Shown here: positions 45,391 through 54,236 of the stretch, piece by piece
Numbering within the stretch: position 1 is the first letter of the stretch
Layout of the letters: each line of letters begins with the position of its first letter
DNA from: an uncultured Lachnospiraceae bacterium
Lineage (GTDB): Bacteria; Bacillota; Clostridia; Lachnospirales; Lachnospiraceae
Reading direction: 5' to 3'
DNA length: 64,000 nucleotides
NCBI GenBank assembly: GCA_910586555.1
Contig: CAJUJY010000007.1
Span: 1 to 64,000 of the forward strand
The notes under the pieces: generated by a model
Databases searched by the model: none
What the model was told of the DNA's origin: nothing
What the model saw: the letters and a program-made list of their open reading frames with translations, nothing else
Program-made: the position numbers and the translations under genes

Positions 45391-45655
45391 AAATTCTCTC
45401 CTTTCTTTCTACATAAATTACACATTGTTTATTTATACCAATTTAAATACCCCACCAATATTACAGGCAAGGTAATAATCCAGGATTAATATAGTATCTT
45501 TTTTGCTTTTTAATAGTTATGAAAGCCGTCAAGTACCAATAAACCCACATCACTATTTTGGTAAAAACCCATAAAATATTTAACTAAGCTATATAAGATA
45601 TATTATATTTCGTGAAGATTGTATATTCACGATTCTATTTTTATTAAGATTAGTC

Positions 45656-45678
45656 AAGCGGATATTCGCAATCCGCTT
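45656..45678. repeat. Short palindromic repeat (reference copy)
   Basis: AAGCGGAT (45656-45663) / ATCCGCTT (45671-45678) with loop ATTCGCA. Related copies: 13412-13438 (kinase end), 55906-55926 (between groES and groEL) and, with an inserted loop, 3511-3569. Confidence 0.65.
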
Positions 45679-45691
45679 CGCTACTTGCTCA

Positions 45692-45800
45692 TAACCTCAT
45701 TGCCGCTTTGCGGCAGTCTGGCAGGAGCTTGAACTCCTGCCAGACTAAGTAAGTCCTAAACCCACCGCTTAAGAAGCGGGGGACTTACTTAATGAGGTTA
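45692..45800. repeat. Perfect four-way-junction palindrome (element A)
   Basis: Closing stem TAACCTCATT (45692-45701) / AATGAGGTTA (45791-45800) encloses three perfect hairpins that abut with no unpaired base: GCCGC-TTT-GCGGC (45702-45714), a 13-bp stem 45715-45727 / 45734-45746, and AAGTAAGTCC (45747-45756) / GGACTTACTT (45781-45790) with an inner CCGCTT / AAGCGG. An A run follows. The tail resembles elements B, C and D. Confidence 0.8.
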
Positions 45801-45921
45801 AAAAAACTTTTTAGTAAATTTTTCCTTATTTTACACCATTTATAGATTATAATAATTTTTCCATTATACAACTTTTTATGTACTGGTACTTTTTGACGGC
45901 TTATAAATATAATAAAACTCC

Positions 45922-45970
45922 AAAAATGCACAGAAACTATAATTTTTTATAATTTCTGTGCATTTTTTTA
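45922..45970. terminator. Terminator-like hairpin without an obvious gene
   Basis: AAATGCACAGAAA / TTTCTGTGCATTT stem with a T run on the plus side and an A run on the minus side. No gene ends here on either strand, so it may belong to the element just upstream or to an unseen RNA. The rest of 45391-46148 shows no coding signal. Confidence 0.7.
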
Positions 45971-46148
45971 TACAATTCCTTTTCTTTCTTATAGACAATT
46001 CCCTAATCTAAATATATAATTACTTTATAAAAATATAACTTAATTAATTTATAATATTTACTAATTCTGGCAGGATTACTTGCCACCACTATTCTGTCAT
46101 CTGAAAAAAATTTCATGGTTGTTTTAGATTAAAGAAATGAGGTAACAT

Positions 46149-46631
46149 ATGAAGAAAAACAATTATTTAAGATGGGACGGATATTTTATGGGAATTGCAA
46201 TGCTTTCTGCCCTGCGCAGCAAAGATCCAAATACAAGTGTAGGTGCATGTATAGTAAGTGAAGAAAATAAAATCCTTTCACTTGGTTATAATGGCATGCC
46301 TGCACACTGTTCTGATGATGAATACCCATGGGAACGTAATGCCGAAGACCCTTTAGACACCAAATACCTTTATGTATGCCATGCAGAATTAAATGCAATC
46401 CTTAATTATACAGGTACTAATATGCGTAATGCCAAAATATACACTACACTATTTCCATGCAATGAATGTACTAAAGCACTTATACAGTCTGGAATACATG
46501 AAGTAATATACCTTTCCGATAAATATTCGGATACACCGTCAGTAATAGCTGCTAAACGCATGATGAAGTCTGCTGGCATTTCATTCAGGCAATATGAATA
46601 CATAAACAAGGATATTGTTTTAAAACTTTAG
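46149..46631 (+). CDS. dCMP deaminase (ComEB-like)
   Basis: 160-residue zinc-dependent deoxycytidylate deaminase. Zinc site and catalytic Glu: YVCHAELNAIL (His/Glu about 78-80) and FPCNECTKAL (two Cys about 101-104). An N-terminal YFMGIAMLSALRSKDPNTSVGACIV is typical of the family. It converts dCMP to dUMP for dTTP synthesis. GAGG lies 7 nt before ATG 46149. Its stop codon overlaps the stop of the convergent surface-protein gene by two bases. Confidence 0.93.
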   Translation: MKKNNYLRWDGYFMGIAMLSALRSKDPNTSVGACIVSEENKILSLGYNGMPAHCSDDEYPWERNAEDPLDTKYLYVCHAELNAILNYTGTNMRNAKIYTTLFPCNECTKALIQSGIHEVIYLSDKYSDTPSVIAAKRMMKSAGISFRQYEYINKDIVLKL

Positions 46632-49507
46632 CCTTTTGCACTAATCATTGAAAATACCTTCTTTGCATATTTGCTGCTGCCTGTAATTTTAACAGTGCAC
46701 CCTGGTTTTATATTTTTAAAAGCACCCTTCCCAATGCTTTTAAGCTTTTTGCTTTTTATTTTAATACTGCCAAGTCCCTTATCTTTATAAAATGCTTTTT
46801 TGCCAATGCTTTTTATATTCTTTCCAATAATGGCTTTTTCCAGCTTGCTGCATTTAACAAAAGCATTTTTAGCAATAGATATAACTTTATATTTATATCC
46901 CTTTATTTTAACGGACGCTGGAATTTTAACTTTTGATATATTCTTTTTTGCCTTAATAACCTTAACTGTCTTTGTTTTACGGCTGCTCTTTACAATTTTA
47001 TATACAATTCCAGATTTCGTATATTTCTTTCCTGCCTTTGGATAAGATACCCTCTTATTTTTAGAAGAATCTTTCTTGTTTACTGGATCTTTGCCAGATC
47101 CATTATGTTTTATATCATCCTTACCACTAGTACCATTTCCATTTCCTGTTGCAATAGAACTGCCAGTACTGTTATTACTACTAGAAACATTACCAGTACC
47201 TGTATCTTTATTACCCACACTTCCGCTTCCACTGCCTCCAGTACTTCCGCCTGCACTGCTTCCGCCACTTCCAGTACTTCCACCTATGCTGTTTCCACCA
47301 CTTCCTATACTTCCGCCTGCGCTGCTTCCGCTGCTTCCAGTACTTCCGCCTGTACTGCTTCCACCACTTCCTATACTTCCGCCTGCGCTGCTTCCAGTAC
47401 TTCCGCCTGCGCTGCTTCCACCACTTCCTATACTTCCGCCTGCGTTGCTTCCACCACTCCCTGTATTCCCTCCTACGCTGCTTCCGCCACTTCCTATACT
47501 TCCACCAGAAGTATTACTTCCACCAGAAGTATTATTTCCTGGATTTCCCCCTGTTATACTTCCACCACTAACATTTCCCTGGCTTCCGCCTGGCTTATTT
47601 CCTGCATCCCCGCTGCCTGGGCTGTTGCTGCCTGGTTTGTCTTCTGTATCCCCACTGCCTGGCTTGTTGTTGTCTGGTTTGTCTTCTGTATCACTGCTTC
47701 CTGGACTGTTGCTGCCTGGTTTGTTTTCTGTGTCCCCGCTTCCTGGATTGCCACTTTCTGTACTGTTTTTCTTATTTAAATAACATTCAAGCAAAAGGCT
47801 TCCATCAAACCTGGTTATTCCCTTATATATGCTTTTATTTTTATCCAGGGTATATTCATTATAATATTCTGTTATATATAAGTCATTGCTACAGTCTGCT
47901 TCATATCCTGTATATGCTTCATATTCAGCTTTTTTATCTAATGTATACCCTCCTTCATTATTTTCAATATAATATGCAACGCTGTATTTTGCTTTTAATG
48001 GCTTCCATATTGCATATAATACACAGTTATTGCCATCTGAAACATCAAACCATGTATTCCCCTCCTGGCTGTCTTTTTCTTTAGCCCACCCGTCAAAGTT
48101 ATAACCTTCCCTTACAGGTATTGTATTTATTTCTGTACTGCCGCCTTCCCAGGCTGCATATAACTGCCTTTCACCATCTGTATCACATAGGTTAGTTACT
48201 TCTTCGCAATCAGTGTATATTGCCCTGCCGCTGGCTGTATCTGACCAGCCTGTAAATTTATATGGAATATTAATGCTTTTTGTGGCACATGTGGCATCTT
48301 TGGCATTTAAATCAAGTATAACTATTCCATTTCTTTTATACCCGTTTTCTGGCAATATATACTTTCCGCCATACAAACAGCCATATAATGAAGCAGTTTC
48401 CCCTGAAACTGCATTGTTGCCATTAAAAACCACATCATATGATACAGGCCTGAAATACCTGTATACTTCACAGTCATTTTTTACTTTGGCAGTAGTACAG
48501 CCTGTATAACAAAATCCTTTATAATATGCCCCTGCACTGCTATTATCCCCAATATCAGAGCCTCCCGCTTCATCATTATAATAAGCTGTCCATGTCTTAG
48601 TGCCAAGTACCTGGCCGCCAGGGCTGCTGCCAATTATATCTGTACAATTTACATTATATGTGTTACGGGATTTATCCCACCTTGGATATATAGTTATGCC
48701 AGGTTCTATTGCATCACCAGTATTTACCTCATCACCACCAGAATAATGTGTATACCAGCCTTTAAATGTAAAAGTATAACCTTCTTCCGGGTCATGCTCT
48801 ATTTGTGGGAGTTCTTTTATAATATATTCCCCCTCTGCACCATAATAGGCATAACCTTCTTTTAATATTGTGCAGTCTTCTGGTATATCTGCCTTTATAT
48901 CACCATTCCTGCTAATTACAGCAGCATCATATATATTATAAATATAAGAAGCACTGTTATATGCATATTTAGTAGAATCAAAATCTAAATTTAATGTACC
49001 ACTTTCTATCTGTTTTAATAATGATTCAGAAAAATCCACAGGATTGCTTTCTTTATCCTGGTATGTAAATTCAGCTCTTTTATATGTACACTTACCATAT
49101 ACATATTTTCTTATAACAACGCTCCCCTTTTCTGGCATATATTCTTTTAACTTGCCTATATCTATGCCAAAGCGCGCCCCTGTCCTGCCTTTTATATATA
49201 CAAGCAAACTGCCACTGCTTTCTGTTTCACTTACATAACCATTAACATTGCTTCCTGTATATTCCCATTCACCATCACTTGTTTTTTTCCAGGTATCAAG
49301 TGCATAACAAAGTGTTTCTCCATTCTTAGATACTTTTATTCCTGTTATGCTTTCACCTTTTACCTCCCCGTCATATAAACCTATCATATTATCACTGCCT
49401 GCATAAGCAGCCCTTGCCCTTAATGCAGGTAAAACTGCTAATGCCATAAACACAGGTAAAAACATAATAAAAATAAATTTGCCAGCCAGGTTCCTTTTTC
49501 TCTTCAT
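46628..49507 (-). CDS. Secreted InlB-repeat-type surface protein with Gly/Ser-rich region and LRR tail
   Basis: About 959 residues. Signal peptide (MKRKRNLAGKF ... LRARAAYAG, 1-34). The middle contains InlB B-repeat/flg_new-type units, seen as FTFKGWYTHYSGGDEV, YKFTGWSDTASGRAIYTDCEE and NFDGWAKEKDSQ. Then follow an acidic Asn/Pro-rich repeat (GSGDTEDKPGSN units, about 605-660) and a Gly/Ser tract of GGSxGSGGSS repeats (about 665-790), likely a wall-spanning spacer. The C-terminus is a Lys-rich BspA-type LRR_5 segment homologous to the protein at 42883. ATG 49507 has AAAGGAT upstream; an upstream extension of 29 codons does not look like a signal peptide. Confidence 0.85.
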   Translation of the reverse strand: MKRKRNLAGKFIFIMFLPVFMALAVLPALRARAAYAGSDNMIGLYDGEVKGESITGIKVSKNGETLCYALDTWKKTSDGEWEYTGSNVNGYVSETESSGSLLVYIKGRTGARFGIDIGKLKEYMPEKGSVVIRKYVYGKCTYKRAEFTYQDKESNPVDFSESLLKQIESGTLNLDFDSTKYAYNSASYIYNIYDAAVISRNGDIKADIPEDCTILKEGYAYYGAEGEYIIKELPQIEHDPEEGYTFTFKGWYTHYSGGDEVNTGDAIEPGITIYPRWDKSRNTYNVNCTDIIGSSPGGQVLGTKTWTAYYNDEAGGSDIGDNSSAGAYYKGFCYTGCTTAKVKNDCEVYRYFRPVSYDVVFNGNNAVSGETASLYGCLYGGKYILPENGYKRNGIVILDLNAKDATCATKSINIPYKFTGWSDTASGRAIYTDCEEVTNLCDTDGERQLYAAWEGGSTEINTIPVREGYNFDGWAKEKDSQEGNTWFDVSDGNNCVLYAIWKPLKAKYSVAYYIENNEGGYTLDKKAEYEAYTGYEADCSNDLYITEYYNEYTLDKNKSIYKGITRFDGSLLLECYLNKKNSTESGNPGSGDTENKPGSNSPGSSDTEDKPDNNKPGSGDTEDKPGSNSPGSGDAGNKPGGSQGNVSGGSITGGNPGNNTSGGSNTSGGSIGSGGSSVGGNTGSGGSNAGGSIGSGGSSAGGSTGSSAGGSIGSGGSSTGGSTGSSGSSAGGSIGSGGNSIGGSTGSGGSSAGGSTGGSGSGSVGNKDTGTGNVSSSNNSTGSSIATGNGNGTSGKDDIKHNGSGKDPVNKKDSSKNKRVSYPKAGKKYTKSGIVYKIVKSSRKTKTVKVIKAKKNISKVKIPASVKIKGYKYKVISIAKNAFVKCSKLEKAIIGKNIKSIGKKAFYKDKGLGSIKIKSKKLKSIGKGAFKNIKPGCTVKITGSSKYAKKVFSMISAKG

Positions 49508-49713
49508 AATTATATCCTTTCTATAATTGGTTATATAACCTTTTCTCCCCAAAGAACAGTATACAGCAGTTTTTATATATACTGCTGCCTGCACTGCTGT
49601 TACAAAATAAATCTGTATTTTATAGTTTATATTATATATAATACTTTTTATTACCAGTGTTATATTAGATTATAAAGTAGGGTTTTACAATTATCAACAA
49701 GAAAAAGTAACAA

Positions 49714-49750
49714 AAAAACAGGAAAAGTTTATGCAACTTTTCCTGTTTTT
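49714..49750. terminator. Bidirectional terminator
   Basis: AAAAACAGGAAAAGTT / AACTTTTCCTGTTTTT stem, loop 5 nt, just past the amidase stop. A short GAGGTTAA sequence beside it (49767-49773) resembles the tail of the dispersed intergenic repeats. Confidence 0.85.
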
Positions 49751-49780
49751 AGCACAAGTTATAATGAGGTTAAGCTATTA

Positions 49781-50488
49781 TTAAGATTTGCCTTTTTCCT
49801 TTTTCTTGCTTTTTAAAAGATAATTCCATATATCATCTTTTAATTTATCCCATGCTTCACCATTATCCACATAATACAATGGACACATTTTTCCTGTAAC
49901 ATCATAATGGCGTATAACGGAATCTTTACTTAAGTTATATTTACTACAAAGCCATGCTGCAAGATGAACCAGTGAATTATATGTACTCTTTGAAAACTTG
50001 CCTGTTTCATCAGGATGGCAACATTCTATTGATATAGTATCTGCATTTCTTTCTTTAGAAGCATATGCAATTTCATTTAATGGAATACACTGTATAATAG
50101 TACCATCAAGTCCTATTATATAATGGCTGCTTACCTTATTAGCACTTTCATCTGGCTCATCTTTACGGCCTTCAAAGTAATTCCTGTTAGCCTCTGCATC
50201 AGTGCCAGGATTAGCTGTATAATGTACAACTATGCCATTGATAATTTCAAGTGCCAGTCCAGGCCTTGAATTAATATTTTCTGTAAGAAGCATCTCCTTT
50301 ACAGCAGGCTGTTTTACATTATACATAGAATAATCAAATCCTTTAGGTGTTTTATTGTCTTGGATATGTCCGTCTTTTTTAGTAAATTTAACTGCTATGC
50401 AAAAAACTGATAAAGCAGCAAAAGAGGCAGCAATAAGTATTATAACCTTTTTCAGCCTCAGCTTCTTAGCCTTCGTTAATCTCTTCAT
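49781..50488 (-). CDS. Membrane-anchored N-acetylmuramoyl-L-alanine amidase (Amidase_2)
   Basis: 235 residues: a basic start, one transmembrane helix (about 14-35) and an extracytoplasmic Amidase_2/PGRP domain (about 75-230). Zinc ligands are in GIVVHYTANPGT (His about 87) and VIRHYDVTGKMCPLYYV (His about 193 and Cys/Asp region); SSHYIIGLDGTIIQCIP is the family core. It cuts the amide bond between muramic acid and the stem peptide. The SD is weak. It follows guaB by about 60 nt that contain a palindrome TTGCCTG/TACAGGCAA. Confidence 0.9.
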   Translation of the reverse strand: MKRLTKAKKLRLKKVIILIAASFAALSVFCIAVKFTKKDGHIQDNKTPKGFDYSMYNVKQPAVKEMLLTENINSRPGLALEIINGIVVHYTANPGTDAEANRNYFEGRKDEPDESANKVSSHYIIGLDGTIIQCIPLNEIAYASKERNADTISIECCHPDETGKFSKSTYNSLVHLAAWLCSKYNLSKDSVIRHYDVTGKMCPLYYVDNGEAWDKLKDDIWNYLLKSKKKEKGKS

Positions 50489-50550
50489 AATACAAACTCG
50501 GTCTGGCCGCCTGGTTTACTTGCCTGTACAGGCAAATGCGGCAGCCAGTT

Positions 50551-52008
50551 TTAATCATCTGCTACACTGTAATTAGGTGCTTCTTTTGTTATATGGATAT
50601 CATGTGGGTGGCTTTCCTTTAATGATGCCGCTGATATCTTGACAAACCGGCCTGTTTCCTGCAATGTCTTTATATCAGGTGCACCACAGTAGCCCATGCC
50701 TGAACGCAGCCCGCCCATAAGCTGGAATACTGTATCTTCTACAGTCCCTTTATATGCAACACGCCCTTCTACACCCTCTGGCACAAGCTTCTTTGCATTA
50801 GTCTGGAAATAGCGGTCTTTGCTTCCATTCTCCATGGCAGCAATCGAACCCATGCCACGGTATACTTTATATTTACGTCCCTGGAATAATTCAAATGTCC
50901 CTGGGCTTTCATCGCAGCCGGCAAATATGCTTCCCATCATACATACGCTTGCACCTGCTGCAATAGATTTTGTCATATCACCAGAATACTTAATGCCTCC
51001 GTCAGCAATAATTGGGATATCATATTTTTTAGCTGTTTCATAACAATCCATAATTGCGGTAATCTGTGGCACGCCAATACCTGCAACAACACGTGTTGTA
51101 CATATAGAGCCTGGCCCTATCCCTACTTTAACACAATTTACGCCTGCTTCTATAAGATCTTTTGTGGCACCGCCTGTAGCCACATTGCCAGCGATAATCT
51201 GAAGACCAGGATAAGCATCACGCACCATCTTGACAACCTTAAGGACATTTGCACTGTGGCCATGCGCTGTATCTATAACAATACAGTCAACATGCTTTTT
51301 CACAAGTGCATCTACACGTTCAAGTATATTTGCAGTTACACCAACAGCAGCGCCACATAAAAGCCTGCCTTGTGAGTCTTTTGCTGCAAGAGGGTATTTA
51401 ATCTGCTTTTCTATATCTTTTATAGTAATAAGGCCTGTAAGGTTACCCTTATCATCTACTAAAGGAAGCTTCTCTTTCCTTGACTTTGCAAGTATCTGTT
51501 TTGCTTCGTCAAGCGTAATGCCCTGGTGTGCTGTTATAAGCCCTTCTGAAGTCATAGACTCTTTAATCTTTTTAGTGAAATCAGTTTCAAATTTTAAATC
51601 ACGGTTTGTTATAATGCCAACAAGCTTTTTGCCCTCTGTTACAGGAACTCCTGAAATCCTGAACTTTGCCATAAGATTGTTGGCATCTTCAAGTGTATGC
51701 TCTGGAGATAAATAAAACGGGTCTGAAATTACACCATTTTCCGAACGCTTAACCTTATCTACCTCATCGGCCTGTGCCTCAACTGACATGTTCTTATGAA
51801 TAATACCAATACCACCCTGTCTTGCCATAGCAATCGCCATACGGTACTCCGTTACCGTATCCATTCCAGCGCTCATCATTGGAATGTTAAGTTTAATAGT
51901 CTGTGTCAGGTTAGTTTCCAAAGAAACCTGGTTGGGTATAACCTCTGAATACTGTGGAACTAATAATACGTCATCAAATGTAATTCCTTCACCGGTAATC
52001 TGCCCCAT
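50551..52008 (-). CDS. guaB: IMP dehydrogenase
   Basis: Converts IMP to XMP with NAD, the committed step to GMP. 485 residues: TIM barrel with ITFDDVLLVPQ at the start, tandem CBS domains inserted at about 95-210, and the active-site loop GIGPGSICTTRVVAG with catalytic Cys (about 305), then the GRKYKVYRGMGS flap and the TNAKKLVPEGVEGRV region. GGAGG before ATG 52008. Its leader of about 140 nt contains a long hairpin (next entry). Confidence 0.97.
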   Translation of the reverse strand: MGQITGEGITFDDVLLVPQYSEVIPNQVSLETNLTQTIKLNIPMMSAGMDTVTEYRMAIAMARQGGIGIIHKNMSVEAQADEVDKVKRSENGVISDPFYLSPEHTLEDANNLMAKFRISGVPVTEGKKLVGIITNRDLKFETDFTKKIKESMTSEGLITAHQGITLDEAKQILAKSRKEKLPLVDDKGNLTGLITIKDIEKQIKYPLAAKDSQGRLLCGAAVGVTANILERVDALVKKHVDCIVIDTAHGHSANVLKVVKMVRDAYPGLQIIAGNVATGGATKDLIEAGVNCVKVGIGPGSICTTRVVAGIGVPQITAIMDCYETAKKYDIPIIADGGIKYSGDMTKSIAAGASVCMMGSIFAGCDESPGTFELFQGRKYKVYRGMGSIAAMENGSKDRYFQTNAKKLVPEGVEGRVAYKGTVEDTVFQLMGGLRSGMGYCGAPDIKTLQETGRFVKISAASLKESHPHDIHITKEAPNYSVADD

Positions 52009-52047
52009 TTTAATTATCCTCCTTTTATATATTTATATGTAATGAAA

Positions 52048-52135
52048 CACGCAGGAAACCAGCTAAAAGGCACATGCCTCCATTCCCTTAAAGGTAAATG
52101 GAAACCATAATGTGCCAATACCGCCAGCCTGCGTG
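52048..52135 (-). promoter_or_regulatory. Structured guaB leader hairpin
   Basis: Read on the minus strand, three coaxial helices make an 88-nt rod: CACGCAGG/CCTGCGTG (outer), GGCACAT/ATGTGCC (52110-52116 with 52069-52075) and CCATT/AATGG with a small apical CCT/AGG. Asymmetric internal loops lie between. It starts close to the predicted transcript start (a TGTTATAAT box on the minus strand near 52160-52168) and ends 39 nt before guaB. It does not match the purine riboswitch consensus I know. Confidence 0.6.
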
Positions 52136-52216
52136 CATATGATGCCTGCTATACTAATAATTATAACATTATTTTTTGATATGTTGATTTAGTATACACT
52201 ATTATAACTTCTGTTG

Positions 52217-52714
52217 TCAACACTGGATTTTACTTCTGCCTTTAAATTTCATATTTTCGATAAGTTTTTCATCAGGGGTAAACTTTATCCTTTCCTGTCC
52301 GCTGTCTGACCGTGAAACTGCAATAAAATGCCTGTCTGTCTTGATTCCTGAAGAAAAATCTGATAAAGGAAGGTTCTGGTATGGATTTAGTGAAGGTGAA
52401 CCCTCTGGGGCAACTATATCTATTTTTTCAAGATCAGTCCTTTTCTTGGTTTTACGCTTATTGCCAGCTATTATAATATCAAAATCAATCTGCCCGTCTA
52501 CAAATACATATTCATATGCAATATTTCCTGAAGGCATAAAATAAATTATAAAGCCATCAGCTACTACTGCAAAAAACAGTACCGGCGTACTTTGCATTAC
52601 AAATACAGCAATATAAACAAGCAGCACACATAATACTATAAATGCACTTCTTATTAATAACCGTTTTGGTGTTGGCTTTGCTTTTAGATATGTTTCCGAA
52701 TACAATTCTTCCAT
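52217..52714 (-). CDS. DUF6106-like membrane protein
   Basis: 165 residues with two adjacent transmembrane helices (about 22-42 and 44-60) and a cytoplasmic or outer C-terminal domain containing YEYVFVDGQIDFDIIIAGNKRKTKKRTDLEKIDIVAPEGS. I recall this pattern as DUF6106 of Lachnospiraceae; no function is known. Cys165 is the last residue. GGGG before ATG 52714. Transcribed with but well separated from guaB, which has its own leader. Confidence 0.6.
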   Translation of the reverse strand: MEELYSETYLKAKPTPKRLLIRSAFIVLCVLLVYIAVFVMQSTPVLFFAVVADGFIIYFMPSGNIAYEYVFVDGQIDFDIIIAGNKRKTKKRTDLEKIDIVAPEGSPSLNPYQNLPLSDFSSGIKTDRHFIAVSRSDSGQERIKFTPDEKLIENMKFKGRSKIQC

Positions 52715-52764
52715 ATTATTGTACCCCTTTCTCTTTTATGATTATTGTATATATATTGACACAT

Positions 52765-53853
52765 TTACTTCTCTTTGTAAAGACTAGTTTTACCAATAAG
52801 GAATGGAAACTTTGAATTAATTATTTCAACTATGCTATATTCGATAAGAAGCAGTATTGCCAGCACAACAAGACACTCACATACATATTCCATATTTCCC
52901 GTCTTTGGTATAAAACCTACTTTCTTCCAGCCTTCATATGCCACAGTCCTCATTCCAAGCACAGTATGGGTACACATAACAATAAGTGAATTACGTCCCC
53001 AGTAATCAAGGAAATTTAATTTTATATATGTTGTTATAAAATCAAGTATAAGTATTGCACCAACTGAACCTATAATCCCACATATATAGAACATGTACGG
53101 ATGTGTACCCTCTTTCATCTGGTTAAAGTCAACACCTGTATTTATCTGTGACAAAACCAGATTTATAAATGATAAAAGTATGCCTGTTGAAAGTTTAATC
53201 CCAGGGCTTTTAAGCCTGTTGTAGAAAATATATATTATATAACCTGCACCTAAAAACCACGCTGCTGACAAACCTTTACAGACTGCATTTGACAGCTTTA
53301 CAATATTATCATAAGCATCACCTGGCTGCATTTCAAATATGCCGCCTGCCTGGAATAGTGAATTTATTATATATGACAGTTTTATAGCAAATAAACCTGC
53401 TACAGCATAAACTGCCTTTATTACCTTTGGACTTCTTAAAAGCCAGAAAAATACCAGCTCCCCAATAAAAAGCGTTGGTATAAACCACATTGAATTTACA
53501 CCTTTTAAAAATATGCTGTCATAAAAGTAATCTAAAAATGTTTCAAATACCTTATCTGCTGGTTTATGTTTCAGATAAATACAGGCCGTTTTAAATAAAG
53601 TGCCTATTATGCTAAATGTAATATAAGGCAGTACAAGGCTTTTTAAAATCTTCCTTGTAAATTCCCCAAAGCTCCTGTTTTTTGCTGATCCCGAATAAGA
53701 CATAAGAAAACCTGATATTATATAAAATATTGATACTTTAAAAGATGCCATCCATAAATCAACAGGATTGCCAAATTTTGTAATATGCCCTAATGCTATC
53801 ATTAGTATACTAAGGCCTTTTGCTGCATCAACATATGCAATACGTTCTTTCAT
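52765..53853 (-). CDS. Acyltransferase-3-family membrane protein
   Basis: About 362 residues with roughly ten transmembrane helices. Family hallmarks: an N-terminal RIAYVDAAKGLSILMIALGH (catalytic-type His about 20) and SGFLMSYSG, with a charged FTRKILKSLVLPYI after helix 2. Such OafA/YrhL proteins O-acylate sugars of surface polysaccharides or secondary metabolites. ATG 53853 has AAAGGAT 9 nt upstream. The substrate is unknown; the window's dTDP-sugar and Galf genes are far away. Confidence 0.88.
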   Translation of the reverse strand: MKERIAYVDAAKGLSILMIALGHITKFGNPVDLWMASFKVSIFYIISGFLMSYSGSAKNRSFGEFTRKILKSLVLPYITFSIIGTLFKTACIYLKHKPADKVFETFLDYFYDSIFLKGVNSMWFIPTLFIGELVFFWLLRSPKVIKAVYAVAGLFAIKLSYIINSLFQAGGIFEMQPGDAYDNIVKLSNAVCKGLSAAWFLGAGYIIYIFYNRLKSPGIKLSTGILLSFINLVLSQINTGVDFNQMKEGTHPYMFYICGIIGSVGAILILDFITTYIKLNFLDYWGRNSLIVMCTHTVLGMRTVAYEGWKKVGFIPKTGNMEYVCECLVVLAILLLIEYSIVEIINSKFPFLIGKTSLYKEK

Positions 53854-53885
53854 AAATACAATCCTTTCGTTTGCTATAAGCAAAA

Positions 53886-54009
53886 GCCTGCAATCCCAGA
53901 TTGCAAGCAGGCATTGCGGCTAACAACCTTATTGCTGCTTTTAAAACCCTGGCAGGCCAGACTACCTGCTTAAAAAATGTATATTTTAAAGTGCCTGCTT
54001 AATAAGGTT
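53886..54009. repeat. Dispersed intergenic repeat, element B
   Basis: A hairpin GCCTG-CAATC / GATTG-CAAG-CAGGC (53886-53912) is followed by an element closed by AACCTTATT (53925-53933) / AATAAGGTT (54001-54009). It contains CTGG-CAGG-CCAG and a tail TTTTAAAGTGCCTGCTTAATAAGG that aligns with element C. The rest of 53854-54236 holds no gene. Confidence 0.65.
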
Positions 54010-54236
54010 AAAAAGTCCAGTATAAAGTTTTAACAGTTGCAAACACTGGTACATATAAATTCTTATATTTATTTCCAGATATATTATAAATTTATTATAC
54101 TACAAAACCAGTTTTTTATAAGCATTAATATAAATTATACCAAAAACGTGCCTGGAAACTGCCTTTACAAAATGCATTTCCAGACACGCCTTTTAGCTGG
54201 CAGGTTTTATGCCTGCACTATATTAATTCATCTTAA

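Larger units (their letters stand above)
45523..45902. mobile_element. MITE-like element with terminal inverted repeats
   Basis: Terminal inverted repeats AAGCCGTCAA-GTACCA (45523-45538) and TGGTAC-TTT-TTGACGGCTT (45884-45902) bound about 380 bp without any ORF. Inside are the short palindrome AAGCGGAT / ATCCGCTT (45656-45678) and the four-way palindrome at 45692-45800. No target-site duplication is obvious. It could be a non-autonomous remnant of an unidentified insertion sequence, with the inner palindrome nested in it. Confidence 0.6.

Noticed and set aside
45922..45970. The hairpin as evidence for a protein-coding gene upstream at 45.4-45.9 kb
   Set aside because: No frame of useful length or coding character exists there on either strand.
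47076..47783. Long plus-strand ORFs opposite the Gly/Ser-rich region of the 959-aa protein
   Set aside because: They are antisense shadows of the Gly/Ser repeat (giving Pro/Leu- or Thr/Ser-rich strings), without SD or homology.
50511..50540. Palindrome TTGCCTG/TACAGGCAA between guaB and the amidase as an attenuator
   Set aside because: No T run and no alternative pairing found; it may be only an intergenic hairpin.
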